Assembly: GCA_911728435.2 (NCBI GenBank)
Contig: OU452204.1
Coordinates: 11,780,001 to 11,844,000 of the forward strand
DNA from: Apoderus coryli
Lineage: Eukaryota; Arthropoda; Insecta; Coleoptera; Attelabidae
Reading direction: 5' to 3'
DNA length: 64,000 bases
Positions 46,124 through 56,956 of the stretch are shown here, one piece after another. Within the stretch, counting starts at the first letter, position 1; every line of letters begins with the position of its first letter. The notes beneath the pieces are model-generated. The model was given only the letters and a program-made list of their open reading frames with translations, was not told where the DNA came from and searched no databases. The position numbers and the translations under genes are program-made.

Positions 46124-46460
46124 ATTACAACTTTCGACGTGAATTATCCTGTATCGATTAATTAATGTCCACGTTTGGTCCTTTGCCACTGTAAAACGCT
46201 GGTATAACGAGGTTAAACATGGCTGTCCTTCTGTCACTGATGAAGTTTGTGATTGTCGTTCCTGAAAAAATTGATGCTGTGCAAAAATTGATCACGCAAG
46301 ATCGTCTTGTAACATATTGTGAAATTGTGGCAACTTATGAGTTAGTTCCACATTTAGCTGTGTAAAGGGTTTGTTTTCGTAGGATCCCACACAATTTAAC
46401 GAAAGCTAAAGAAACGGGCGTATCAGTTGGTGCAAAAGCTATGCGTATTAGCCGGAACGT
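46124..46460 (+). pseudogene. Mariner transposase N-terminal fossil
   Basis: Across frames the plus strand gives YNFRREL, then VPEKIDAVQKLITQDRLVTY, CEIVATYE and RRIPHNLTKAKETGVSVGA. These match the paired helix-turn-helix region of the mariner type that is better preserved at 52,377. Stops and deletions are frequent, and the catalytic domain is missing. Confidence 0.7.
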
Positions 46461-47091
46461 TAACAGCAAATTACTGTATACCTGTTTCAAGTTTAGCCTA
46501 GTCCAACAAATGTGGTTCGCGATCGAAGCACCTCTCCAACAGACGGGAAGATATCCTGCAAGAAAAAAATAATATTTGTTATCGTTGATTGACTGGAAAA
46601 ACGAGTTCTACCGAAATATCAGCCAATTTTAATTTGATTGCAAAATTCGAGAATCAAAACCTTCTCAAAGATAGTTTGTGACGCTCGCCAGATCTTCAAT
46701 TTTACATCCTCGAACACTGCATTTTTAATAATTATATATTTTCAAAGTATAGAAAGCGATTTCGGATCAAAAACTTTTGTAGACTAAATAATTTCCAGGT
46801 TCCCAAAAGTCCAATCTAACTAGTGTTTGTCGCACATATATATGTAGAACTATGATCTCATTCACGGCAAGATCCATCCAGACAAGTTCCGTTTCGATTG
46901 AGCAATGCTAAGAACTTTCGATATTTGGTCGAAGACTTCTGGGAACTATTCCACAACTTGCAACATTGTGTCATCCCAAATATCCAGGTATATTAACTCT
47001 TCGAATTTTTGAAGAAATGCCACAAATCGGTCTAATAACCATAAAAACTAGTTTTCTTACAGTAACTGAGTAACTGGAAATAAAAGTTCGT

Positions 47092-47530
47092 TTACTAGAA
47101 TGCTACGTGTTCTCCGTTCTTTTATATGGCGTGGAGACATGGACCTTAACTGAAGCGTCACTGGGAAGACTCGAGGCATTCGAAATGTGGTGCTATAGAC
47201 GCATGTTGAGGATTTCCTGGACAGACAGAGTCACCAACGAAGAAGTTCTACATAGAATGGGTAAAGAGCGCGAACTAGGCGTAACCATAAAACGTCGCAA
47301 ACTGGAATACCTGGGCCATATAATGCGTAATGAACAACGGTAGGACCTGCTTCGGACAATACTTCAGGGTAAATTGAATGGGAAAAGAGGTCCAGGACGA
47401 AGAAGAATATCCTGGCTGCATAACCTGCGAAAATGGTTTAACTTAACCACTACCGGACTTTTCAGGGCAGCAGTCAACAAAGTAAGAATAGCCATGTTAG
47501 TGTGCAACATCCGTAACGGATAGGCACCAT
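47092..47530 (+). pseudogene. RTE-like LINE C-terminal domain
   Basis: The plus strand reads CYVFSVLLYGVETWTLTEAS, EAFEMWCYRRMLRISWTDRV, TNEEVLHRMGKERELGVTI, KRRKLEYLGHIMRNEQR, stop, DLLRTILQGKLNGKRGPGRR, ISWLHNLRKWF and FRAAVNKVRIAMLVCNIRNG. This is the post-polymerase domain of a common insect LINE. One stop (47,341) breaks an otherwise good frame, so this copy is younger than most fossils here. Confidence 0.85.
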
Positions 47531-47545
47531 AAGAAGAAGAACTGA

Positions 47546-48900
47546 GTATAGATGGCCACGAAATCTTTATATTTTCCAAGTTAACATAGGAAGATAACAA
47601 TAACAGCAAACTTTGGTCTACCTCTGCCAACGACAACCGGAGTCCTCGGCGTTAACCTTATCCACAAGTCGCCTCTTTCAGATACCTATAGAGCACCAAA
47701 AAAGCGGTGGACACAGAAGTATTTCTTTGGCTCTAATTGCAAATGTTTTCATGGCTCCCTCAATAATTAGAGGTAGATTATTCTTGGAAATTGACATAGT
47801 TTCAGGATTGCTGTTTTCTCTTAGGCTTGTGCGCCAGTCTCATCATCATTTTTCTTTTTTTTTTGTGTATTACTTTATGACATTAATGTCGTTTGATAAC
47901 GTTCTGTCACAGACATGCTTATATTTATGCCTCACTTGGAATTTAGGAATAGATCACTTTCACAACACAAGTAGTGTTTCGGTGATCATGATCTTTAATT
48001 TGTACAACTTTAATAAAAATATTTTGGAAATCGAATATGGCAACAACGTCGATGGAAAAAAAATTATTGCTTTTTCTCGCATATATATCTAAAAAGAGAG
48101 TATAGTATAAGCGAGTCCACTCACCCTCCCTAAATTACTTCAATTATTAAAAGGGATTTTAAAGCTGGAGAGAAAAAAAGTGTAATGCATGGGGGTTATT
48201 AAAGGTTTCTCCATAATTTATGTGCCAGTGGTAAAATGAGAGAGTAAACTTTTATATTCTAGGCTATATTCAAAAAGTGTGGTGGCGGTTTCGCATTAGA
48301 GAAAAATTAGGCATTAAATAAAAATGAGGTGAAATGGTTATTACTTCCAGGGAGGTTCGTAAGGGGGATAATCGAATTCAAGTGTATATCTTATTGGAAA
48401 ATGTTGGAAAACTAATTATTTATAACTAAAATATCTAGTAATTTGGGATAGTTATTAATGCAAAAACAGTTTCCATTTCTAAGTTGTTTGTGATCTTCAG
48501 CAGCATATCGATGAGTTTTTGACAAAACAACGTCAAATTTTACAGGAGGCGTTTTTTTCTTCGCATGGTTTTGTTTTTAAATATAAATCTGTTAATTTTG
48601 TTGGTTGTCATATTCATTGCAGTAGTTTAGTTTAAACTAGTTAATTTTAGTAACGTCTAAGAAAATCTGATAATTTTGCAGCAGATAATTTGTCAATACA
48701 TTTTTAGAAAATGAAATATATTTGTTTGCCGCTTAAGACAGACTTGACTCGATGTTTTGTTGGTATCATTTTTTTTCTAAATAAAATTAATTGTGTGAAT
48801 TAAAAAATTTTATTCTGAAATAAAAACAAAGTATTCTTAAATTATTTTATAAAACTGTTCTCGTTAAACATCCTGGTCCTCGTCATCTGGAACTTCTGCC
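47546..48900. other. Unassigned DNA with one long open frame
   Basis: A 159-codon plus-strand frame at 47,613-48,092 has no family resemblance and no clear start context, so I did not call it a gene. The remainder is unassigned. Confidence 0.4.
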
Positions 48901-48924
48901 TTACCTTGAAATTGTTGGTATTCA

Positions 48925-49925
48925 TTAAAAAACTTGTATTATTACGTTTTTGTTGCAGAGTTTCATCAGGTTTTGACACTTTGGAAGAGAAATTTCTAAG
49001 GGAGTTTTGTAAATCGGTTCCAGTTTTTTTGGTATAAGTTTTGATCTGCGACCTGAAATTATAAAACAAAATAATACTCGAAATATTGGTATTTATGTGG
49101 ACTTTAACAAACCTTTAGAAGCTCCAGAACAAATTGGCAATTAAAAATTTGATCTGCATAGGAATATGAATATTTAATTTTAATTGTGTCTATTCCTTTT
49201 TCCAGAAGTGCAATCCTTACTTGGCTTATAACGAATTGGGTTCCATCTTCAAACTTCTTGTTATTGGGAAAAAATTTTCGCTCAGTGTTTTCCACGACAA
49301 AAAATCATAATACTTCATGCTTTCAACATTGAACGGTTTGGGGTGATCCCTAGCGTGTGCAATTAACATATGCCATTCTGACGGTGCCCAAACAATGCGC
49401 CTACGAATAAATCTAAATAATAAGAAATTAATGTCGCAGATATTTTTGCTATTTTTTATAAACGTGTGTAACATTATTAGCATAGCTTTATTTTTGTTTT
49501 GACCAGTGCAGCTATCGCAATATAGATATACAGTTTTTACGTTTTCGCGATCGTCAACTTCAAGCAGATATTTATTCAGAATTGTACAAATTTCATCGGT
49601 GCCTCAGTTTCCATCTGTTTCACCCCATAAATATAAATATACGTTTCGAGTTCCACTTTCATACACAGTTTCGTTGTAAAAAGTATATTTTCGTGATTAA
49701 TACAGCATGTTGTCGCCATGAGGAGTATTTAAGAGTTTTTGCTAATCAAAACTTGCACAAACAAAACTTTTGTCTTCCTTTGCAATATGCTGATCAGAGA
49801 AAAGTTTTTTGCACTCATCCTTAGCTTTAATATGATTTTGGTATAACAATTTATCTGCTTCGCTAAACTTATTTTCTTTATTTCTTCTTTCATCTTTTCG
49901 AGAATTACATTGTTAGGACACTGGT
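48925..49925 (-). pseudogene. Uncharacterised insect repeat-protein gene with an intron, decayed
   Basis: Reading right to left on the minus strand: FSEADKLLYQNHIKAKDEC, SFVCASFD, stop, QKLLNTPHGDNML, SRKYTFYNETVYESGTRNVY, LYLWGETDG, VDDRENVKTVYLYCDSCTGQ, NKNKAMLIMLHTFIKNS, RRRIVWAPSEWHMLI, ESMKYYDFLSW, then a short intron and RSKLIPKKLEPIYKTP with CQNLMKLCNKNVI and a stop at 48,925. I associate the YCDSCTGQNKN block with a family of uncharacterised repetitive insect proteins, perhaps DDE-transposase related. Its role is unknown. Several stops and a missing segment before RRRIVW make it a pseudogene. Confidence 0.6.
49053..49112 (-). other. Sixty-base spliceosomal intron in the preceding pseudogene
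   Basis: On the minus strand the donor is AAAG/GTTTGT and the acceptor is ATTTCAG/GTCGC. Joining the exons continues the family-like reading, and the interval itself is not coding. Its length suits an insect intron. Confidence 0.6.
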
Positions 49926-49929
49926 CCAA

Positions 49930-50470
49930 GTGGCGTTAGTGTCGGATACTAGGGCCGTTATTCACCGATACCTCAAACGACTGCTCAGCTACATGTCTGA
50001 CAGGTTACCCTGTACATGACATCGTTTCGGATACTAGAAACAGGGTGATCTGATTCCGACACCTCAAGTGACTTGCCACGTTATATGCTTCCTCTCAAGG
50101 GAAATGAAACCGCAACTCTCATTGCCACCCAGGGGTCCCTCCTCCATAACCGTTTACCTTTGCGAGGCCCATCGACCAAATCTTTACAAATAGACCTAAT
50201 ATCCACTTAGAGCAGTAACGGTTCGCAGGTCAGATGCTTGCGGCCAATCGATCGAATACTAGTGCCACATCGCCGTTGTCCGACATCTTAGTGTACGGTT
50301 ACATTGGATGCGTACACTGCAGACTAGCTCGACAGATGTCCTCGTGCGTAGTCAGATGACTTAAACAAAACCCTTATCAGAAATAGCGGTGGTTTACTGC
50401 ATGCGAGGAAGATGTCAGTGTACACACGATATGAAACAGTTTCATATCCTACCAAAAATGTCTAGTCAGA
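49930..50470. other. GC-richer block of unknown origin
   Basis: The base composition is visibly richer in G and C than its surroundings. Repeated words include 'cggatactag', 'gacacctcaa' and related 'gatacctcaa'. No open frame, tRNA or rRNA similarity is apparent. A poly-A-rich tract follows from about 50,515. Confidence 0.5.
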
Positions 50471-50746
50471 TTGTAGAACAAGGTCGTGTATACGTACTTG
50501 AAACGAAAATGTAATAATAAAAAAAGAAAAAAAAATGTTCGTGAATTGAAAAAAAAAAAAGAATTTCTTGAAAAAGACAAGCTGAGTCTAGTCGAAACGT
50601 TGAAAAAAAAACATGACATGACATGAAACTATTAAAGAAATAGTTTAAAAAAAAATTGTGTAAAATTGTGAACCTCATCGCAATAAAAGAAAAATAAAAG
50701 ACATTGAAGATCAAGGTTCAAGAATAATAAATAAGAAAAATTACTT

Positions 50747-51127
50747 TACTAATTTATACTTATTTTTATTTTACTACTATTCACATGAACTAAATCTGGC
50801 AGAATTGATTTTAAATGACACAAGTTGACACATTTAGCATTCGAATATTGATTTTTTACCGTCCTCACCAGACGGGCTACAATGTCAATAATAAAAAAAA
50901 AAGTTCAATGACCCCGTTCGAGTAACAATATGTGCAGACGGGCTACAATTTCAATAATAATAACAAAAGTTCAATGAACTGGGTCATGCAAGAAATGTAT
51001 TGATATATTCTTTCTTTCATTATTAGAGATCCAAGAACTGTATTGATCTATTCCATTCGATCTCAATTTCTTTTTAAGGTTGAACTATTGTCTCGAGGAT
51101 TGCAACTGAGTCTATTGGCCGCTTGTG
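50747..51127 (+). repeat. Dispersed repeat family R1, copy B (3' half)
   Basis: It matches 3,500-3,845 from 'actaatttatacttat' to 'ccgcttgt', including the tandem 'gacgggctacaat' units. The 5' half seen in copies A and C is absent. Confidence 0.75.
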
Positions 51128-52199
51128 AGCATATAAAATCACTATTTACCGAATCTTAAACGTACGCCTTACGAACAGCATTTTTTTAAAAATTGATATT
51201 ACAGAAAATAAATGTACCTAAGTATATCTTTTCTGAAATGCAAACATAAGTAACGCACGAATAAAAAACGATAAAAAATTTTCAGGATTGCAGTTTTCTC
51301 TCTCACATATTTAATTATCCCTGCAGTGTATGGCAAACCATACATGGCAGTAATTAATACACTTATGCCTTAATATTTATTGCCCCGCACCATAATATAT
51401 TTAGTAGACATTTAAGAAATGTTTTAACATTAAAATGAACACCACATAAACATAAGCCGACCTCATGTAGATAGTTTAGTTTCCTATGCATTAAAGGAAA
51501 AGAGATTGCGTGAGTTCATTCTTTCATTACAAAACTGTATTTATATGATATGTATGAATATCTCTGAGAAGAGGTTTGATGTAAATAATTTTTGTCTACA
51601 CTATTTAATGCAAACTTCTGCGTCTGTTAATGTTATGAGTTGCTTGTTGTTTTTATTGGGATTTCGCTTCACACACGCGGACACATAGTTTCGATGATAT
51701 GTAACTCATCAGTGGTGATCGGCAGATCTATGAGATAAATCCCAAATACAATTTAATTGCTGATACTAACATAAGAAGTTTAAAAATATCTAACGGAAAA
51801 GCGACATGCCTAGTACATCAAGGTACACGACGGCAACAAAATTAAAGGGATTTAATCACTAGGTTTGGCTGAGAACATCATTAAAAAGTTGAAATAAAAA
51901 CTCTAATTGTATCCCTAAATTTCGTCGAAAAATTTATTAATATTTCTTCACTTCGGATATGTTTCGTATATATGAATTTCCATCATCGGCGTTTTAAGAC
52001 CAAGCTGTATTGAACTTCTTAGTCGTCTCAGGAGACTTCAAAATGGTTATATCCGTCCAATCTCAACATTCTTTTAGCGTGGTCACAATACTTTCCGTGG
52101 TTCGCGAAAGTACAAATAAAAAGCTACCATGACTACGCTAATATGTTAACACAACTAGAGCGGCAACGAAGCGACCAAATTTTATAACCTTTTTGGTTT
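51128..52199. other. Unassigned DNA
   Basis: Two minus-strand spots (51,685-51,715 and 51,960-51,990) contain GATGA...CGAAAC words that resemble hammerhead cores but do not fold (see rejected items). No gene was found. Confidence 0.4.
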
Positions 52200-52376
52200 T
52201 ACGAGGGTTGCCTTTTATATTTCGGGATTTGGCAACCCTGGTGTTGCAATCTGGCAACTGACAGCTCTATCGTAAAGTTGGGCATTTTTGAGGTTATACG
52301 TACTCAGAACGTTTTGACATACGAGCGCTATTTGTGTTGTTTACAGTAACTTAAAAGATTCATCTCGGCACAAAAA

Positions 52377-52975
52377 TGGTATTAAATCGTGAACATTTTC
52401 GTGCAATTATTTTTTACAACTTTCGACGTGGATTAACTCAACAACAGTGCATGGATGAACTTAATTCAATTTTTGCCGATGGAGCTTCATCAAGGACCAG
52501 TGTTTATCGATGATATGGTGAATTCAATCTTGGTCGTAGTTCACTCCAAGACGAATTTCGTGAAGGTCGTCCAAAATCAGTTGTTCCGAAAACCATTGAA
52601 GCTGTGCGCGAACTGATATTGCAAGATCGTCATGTGACCTATCAAGAGATTGAGACAACCTTAGGCAGTGGGACCAGCATACATTCAATATTGCATAAGC
52701 ATTTGACTGTCAAAAAAATTTGTTCGCGTTGGATTTCACACAATTCAAGTCAAAAAATACGATCGCGGTGCTTCGAAACACGTCTATGATATCGTGACAG
52801 GTGTTGAATCGTGGATTTACGCGTATGAGCCCGAAAGTAAACAGCAGTCGACTGTGTGGGTGTTTCAAGATGACCCAAATCCAACAAAAGTTGTTCGCGC
52901 ACAAAGCACTTCCAAGCAAAAGGTCTCCTGTTTTGTGGTTTCATTGGTTCAAACGCATGCAAAAGTGTATAGAAA
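52377..52975 (+). pseudogene. DD34D-type mariner transposase with internal deletion
   Basis: It starts MVLNREHFRAIIFYNFRRGL, then TQQQCMDELNSIFADGASS, RSSLQDEFREGRPKSVV, EAVRELILQDRHVTYQEIE, TSIHSILHKHLTVKKICSRW, and VESWIYAYEPESKQQSTVWV with FQDDPNPTKVVRAQSTSKQK. The frame then jumps straight to HWFKRMQKCIEK and a stop, the normal C-terminus. The jump deletes the HHDN and SPDLAPNDFF blocks, and Asp in GDESW is replaced by Val. A stop in YR.YGEF and a frameshift near 52,740 are present. Upstream, a 'tacgagggttgcc' start near 52,200 may be the element end. Confidence 0.85.
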
Positions 52976-53011
52976 AATAAATAAATAAATAAATTTAGAA
53001 ATAAAAAAAAA

Positions 53012-53105
53012 ATGGCAGAAGAGCAGGGGTTGGAACCCATGTTGGAGCCCATGACTTTCCTCATGCATGCGGGCATTCTAACACTGAGGTACAACTCATA
53101 TGCTA
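53012..53105 (-). repeat. tRNA-derived SINE-like or tRNA pseudogene
   Basis: The minus strand reads TACCTCAGTGTTAGAATGCC (A-box-like), then GCATGCATGAGG and GGGTTCCAACCCC (B-box-like), then TCTGCCA followed by ten T. The A and B box order and the T run suit RNA polymerase III. About 20 extra bases between the arms and the lack of a pairing acceptor stem rule out a functional tRNA. Confidence 0.4.
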
Positions 53106-54165
53106 ATTACCTCAACCTTATATATACAGGGTGTTTAAAAAGACGCGGCAATATTAAAGATGGTGATTTTTGGGATCATTTTATGATAGTAAGTTCCCGT
53201 AAACATACGTCCGCTGATCCTAAACACCTTTTTAAAGTTGTTTAGATCTGTGCAAGTGGAATTTAAGTAACTAAATGGATCGTCAGGAACAGGCAGCCTT
53301 AGGGAATGCTTGTCTTTAGATAATATTCAGTGTTCAGGACTGGCGCATATAAAATAAGATACGAACGATATATCGACAATACTTTGAAAAGATACATGAA
53401 TAGATACTCGTTGGTCTCTGTATATTATGCTCTTATATATTCGATCATCGATTACAATATCGCGATTTGAGGTGGGGGTACAGATGTAAACAGGGTGTTT
53501 GTATTACAAAAAAGAGAAATTCGGATGCATATTTGACATTCCCATCAGGGGAACTTGTAAAGATGTTCTTAGACAAAATAGAATACTCGCTGTTCCATGT
53601 GTAATATGTATAAGTTGAGTCGTTTTGTTTTTAAAAGTAAGCATCAGGCCTAAACTAGCGGAGATAATCATTTGTACTTGCCTGGCCCTAAACACGACTT
53701 CTATAAGAAATCTCCAATGTAATCTGTTTATTTGTATTTTAACCTTCTTTCCTTCAAAAAATCGCTAAAGAAAACCTTACGGTTGGCGCGTTGTACAGCG
53801 TGCAAAAGTTTTGTCTCAGTATAGATAGTCCTATGTTTATTTTATGTCAAAAGTTTGTCCTTTGTTGTATATATTATGTGTCGTATTGTATTTTATATAT
53901 TTTATATTCGTCTATGTACAAAATTTTATTGTATGACTTAAGACTAATAAAATTTTTTGATTTCATCCACGTAAATATAATTAAGTTTGTCTCACTAGAA
54001 ATCTTCAATTTGAGGACACCATAACACATCCATTCAATAATTAACAAAAATTCAAAATTTTGTCAAAACTCGATTCTATAATTTTAATAATTCTACTTAG
54101 TTGCCTTAGAAGGCAGTACAACGAGTATAGCGATTTTCCAACTTTTTTTAGCACTTTTATAGTAC
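53106..54165. other. Unassigned DNA
   Basis: A tacagggtgtttaaaaaga transposon-like end lies at 53,127. No coding family was recognised. Confidence 0.4.
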
Positions 54166-54169
54166 GATT

Positions 54170-54790
54170 TCCCTCTCGCGTCAAAATAGGCCTCAGTTTC
54201 AGCGATTACTTCATCATTGGACTTAAATTTCTTTCCAGCAAGCATTTTAAATCTGGAGAATACGGTGGGTGGGTAAGCAATTCGAAGCCCAATTCATTGT
54301 CATAGTTTACATCGATTTGTGACACGTTACATTGTTTTCTTTTGCAAATGTGGCCGTTTCTTTGCGATTTCAGCCTTCAATCGGCCCAAAAGTGCACAGT
54401 AATATTCGCTGTTGGTGATTCCTTTTAGGAGGTTATCTATGAATATTATTCCGTTCGCATCCCAAAATACAGACGACATCACCTTACCGGTCGACTGTCG
54501 CGTCTTTGCTCGCTTTGGATTCGGTTCGTCGATTGCTGTCCACTTAGCTGACTGTCCTTTGGCTTCTGGTGTGTAATAGTGAAGCCATGTTCCATCCAGT
54601 GTCACATATCGACAATAGAATTCCATTTTATTAGGGTTTAACAGAGCCAAACACGCCTCTGAAGCATCAATTCGTTGTTTTGTTTGAACGACTGTGAGCT
54701 CCCGCGGCACCCACTTTGCACAGAGCTTTCGCATATACAACAATTCATAAAAGTTTCATATTTTCTAATTTTTGAGAGACATAACAGCTG
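54170..54790 (-). pseudogene. Mariner transposase with the third catalytic Asp deleted
   Basis: The minus strand gives MRKLCAKWVPRELTVVQTKQ, RIDASEACLALLNPNKMEF, RYVTLDGTWLHYYTPEAKGQ, SAKWTAIDEPNPKRAKTRQS, KVMSSVFWDANGIIFIDNLL and SEYYCALLGRLKAEIAKKRP. After frameshifts it reads CHKSM, NELGFELLTHPPYSPDL, and directly KMLAGKKFKSNDEVIAE. The APSDY.LF segment that should follow PPYSPDL is deleted, and DETW is DGTW. The N-terminal part is open over 138 codons. Confidence 0.88.
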
Positions 54791-56660
54791 TAAGTAGATC
54801 AGTTTCTTTACATTACTCGATGAAATCTGTTTGTAGATTTTCAAATATCAATGGAGTTCGTACGTATGCATTCAATTAATTCCAATAGTCACGACACAAT
54901 AACATGTCGATCAATATTTTATTCTTAAAATCAATCTTTAGAAGAGAAGAGCCTCGCATATATTGCATTAATATTCCATGGGGTAGACTATCAATTAGGC
55001 ATCACCGCTGAAACCTACACTTGTTATTAAATTATCACGGCACTGCGGCCCCAGTTAATTTATCCTGAATATTTTAGTTTAAATATGGCCAGCTAAAAAA
55101 TGCACCAATTAAAGTCATAAATTACGTATAATTCGATGGATAATTGGGGGGATTTTTCACCAGCGTATCGTATACCATAGAAAACGAAGAAAAAAGTCGA
55201 TGAGAAAAATTAAAAGATTATTAACGTCTGCATTCTTTTTTAAAGACGCTGATGATGAGGAACAGTTGTTTGATGGCTGATATTAAACTGAAAAAAATAG
55301 AACCAAACGGTTTACCTAGAACTGTAGGTACTTTTTTTTATTTTCCTATTAAAAATATCTCTTTTTTTTGCGCAATCAATAATAAGTTAGATTTCTAAAA
55401 CATCGTCCTCTAGAAGTTTGAAGCAAAATAGTTTTTAATAAATGGTGTTTCTACATTAAATATGACTCGTACTGCATGTGCAAATATAATGGTCTAGGTT
55501 TTGAACATTTTTTTATCATAGCTGCTGAAGGCGAAGTTCTTTTTAAAACTTTCTGCACAAGAACCATTTCGCGCTTTCGAAAGTTCTATTTTAATCCAAT
55601 TTTCTTGTGCAATATCTTTTTTATTTCCTGATTTCCTTTAATTTTTTGGAAAGCCTTTCTAGTACTAGATCTTGTTTTACATTATATACCTAATACAATA
55701 AGTGCCCTGCAACTCTGCTTTTAGCGGTGAATATCCCCAAAATTAACTCTAAACTTACTTTTGAAATTTTAATCATGCGTCTTTAGCAACTTTCCCCCAT
55801 TATTAATTAATATTGAAGCCTTAACCAGATGCCTTAAATCTGCAAGATAATGTTCAAATCTTTGACTTTCTTCTTGCTTTCGGTTGCAAAATGTACAGAT
55901 GTTTATAGATTCACTTTTTTGGTAAACAGTGCTCATGAAGTTTCAGAAAAATTAATAATTTTATAATTGTAGTTTACCAAAATATTACTTTAAAATTAAG
56001 GAATTTAAGGAATAAAAAAATGCAAAAACCGTGAACTCCAACCACTTGCTTCTCAACTTTTTCATTAAAATTATGAAAAACCAGTCAACAAAAAATATTG
56101 CTATTCGTTTAATGAATTCAAACCTCGTCAGGGCTTCATTTCCAGTTAACATTGAACAAAATTTTAGGGAGTTACTCAAAAATTATTTGGAAACAAATTA
56201 GGGATGATTTAGTATTTATTCAATCGCAAACTATTGGACCTCAACAGATTTTTGAGTCAGGCAAGTTTAGTTTTCTTCGACTGTTTCATAGTTTCAACTC
56301 TGTAAATATAATAACAATATCTTTATTACTCACAATTTTCCGATAATAATATAAAAAATAGTTGTCAGGATGAACTCGGATCGTTTATTAAAATCAATTG
56401 TTTAAGACGAAACGTAAGTTGACTATTTTGACTGCGCCATGTTTTTCTTTAATAAATTAATTTTTAATTTAATTTATTTTATCTTCTTGAATGTCGTATA
56501 TAATTTTTTTTCAATTTTCTTAGGGAGTTGGTCCTAAATTAAAATTTCAACAATTTGGTTTTAAATGTTTTATATCAAAACATGTTGGCGTTCTTTTTTT
56601 CTGTGTGTTATAACGTTTCGGCATATTTTTTCCCTTCCTCAGGTACGATATTAGTTAAAA
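54791..56660. other. Unassigned DNA
   Basis: No coding family, RNA or repeat was recognised. Confidence 0.4.
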
Positions 56661-56667
56661 TTAAATG

Positions 56668-56956
56668 TACAATATATGGCATGTCAAACTACATATTATA
56701 TAACACATACAATAAAGTTATACTATACATAACATTTAACTAGAATCTAAACAATTACATATTTTTGCATGAATAACAATTTAAAATTATACACTTAGTT
56801 TAAACTAATGACTAATTTAAACTAAGTGCATAATTTTAAATTGTTATGCATGCCGAAATATGTAATTGATTGATATAATTATATTCCAGTTAAATGTTAC
56901 GTAATGTAACTTTATTGCATGTGATACATAGTTTGAAATACCATACCTATATTGTA
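56668..56956. repeat. Palindromic element of about 290 bases
   Basis: The two arms are inverted copies: gcatgaataacaatttaaaa pairs with its partner across a centre near 56,812, and outward blocks such as acaataaagtta and aacatttaact also match in inverse. The inner roughly 50 bases pair best. It is a foldback or MITE-like element without coding capacity. Confidence 0.75.

Noticed and set aside
47613..48092. 159-codon plus-strand open frame
   Set aside because: No recognisable motif, low-complexity hydrophobic content and no start context. Unlike the other long frames it does not match any family I know.
49582..49824. 80-codon plus-strand open frame
   Set aside because: It is antisense to the uncharacterised insect repeat-protein pseudogene, whose motifs are clear on the minus strand.
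51685..51715. Hammerhead-like core on the minus strand (CTGATGA ... GAAAC)
   Set aside because: Stem II does not pair, the cleavage triplet would be GUG, and the stem I strands are not complementary.
51950..51995. Second hammerhead-like spot (CCGATGATGG ... CGAAAC) on the minus strand
   Set aside because: The first core base pair region is altered (CCGATGA), stem II is unpaired and no GUH site follows.
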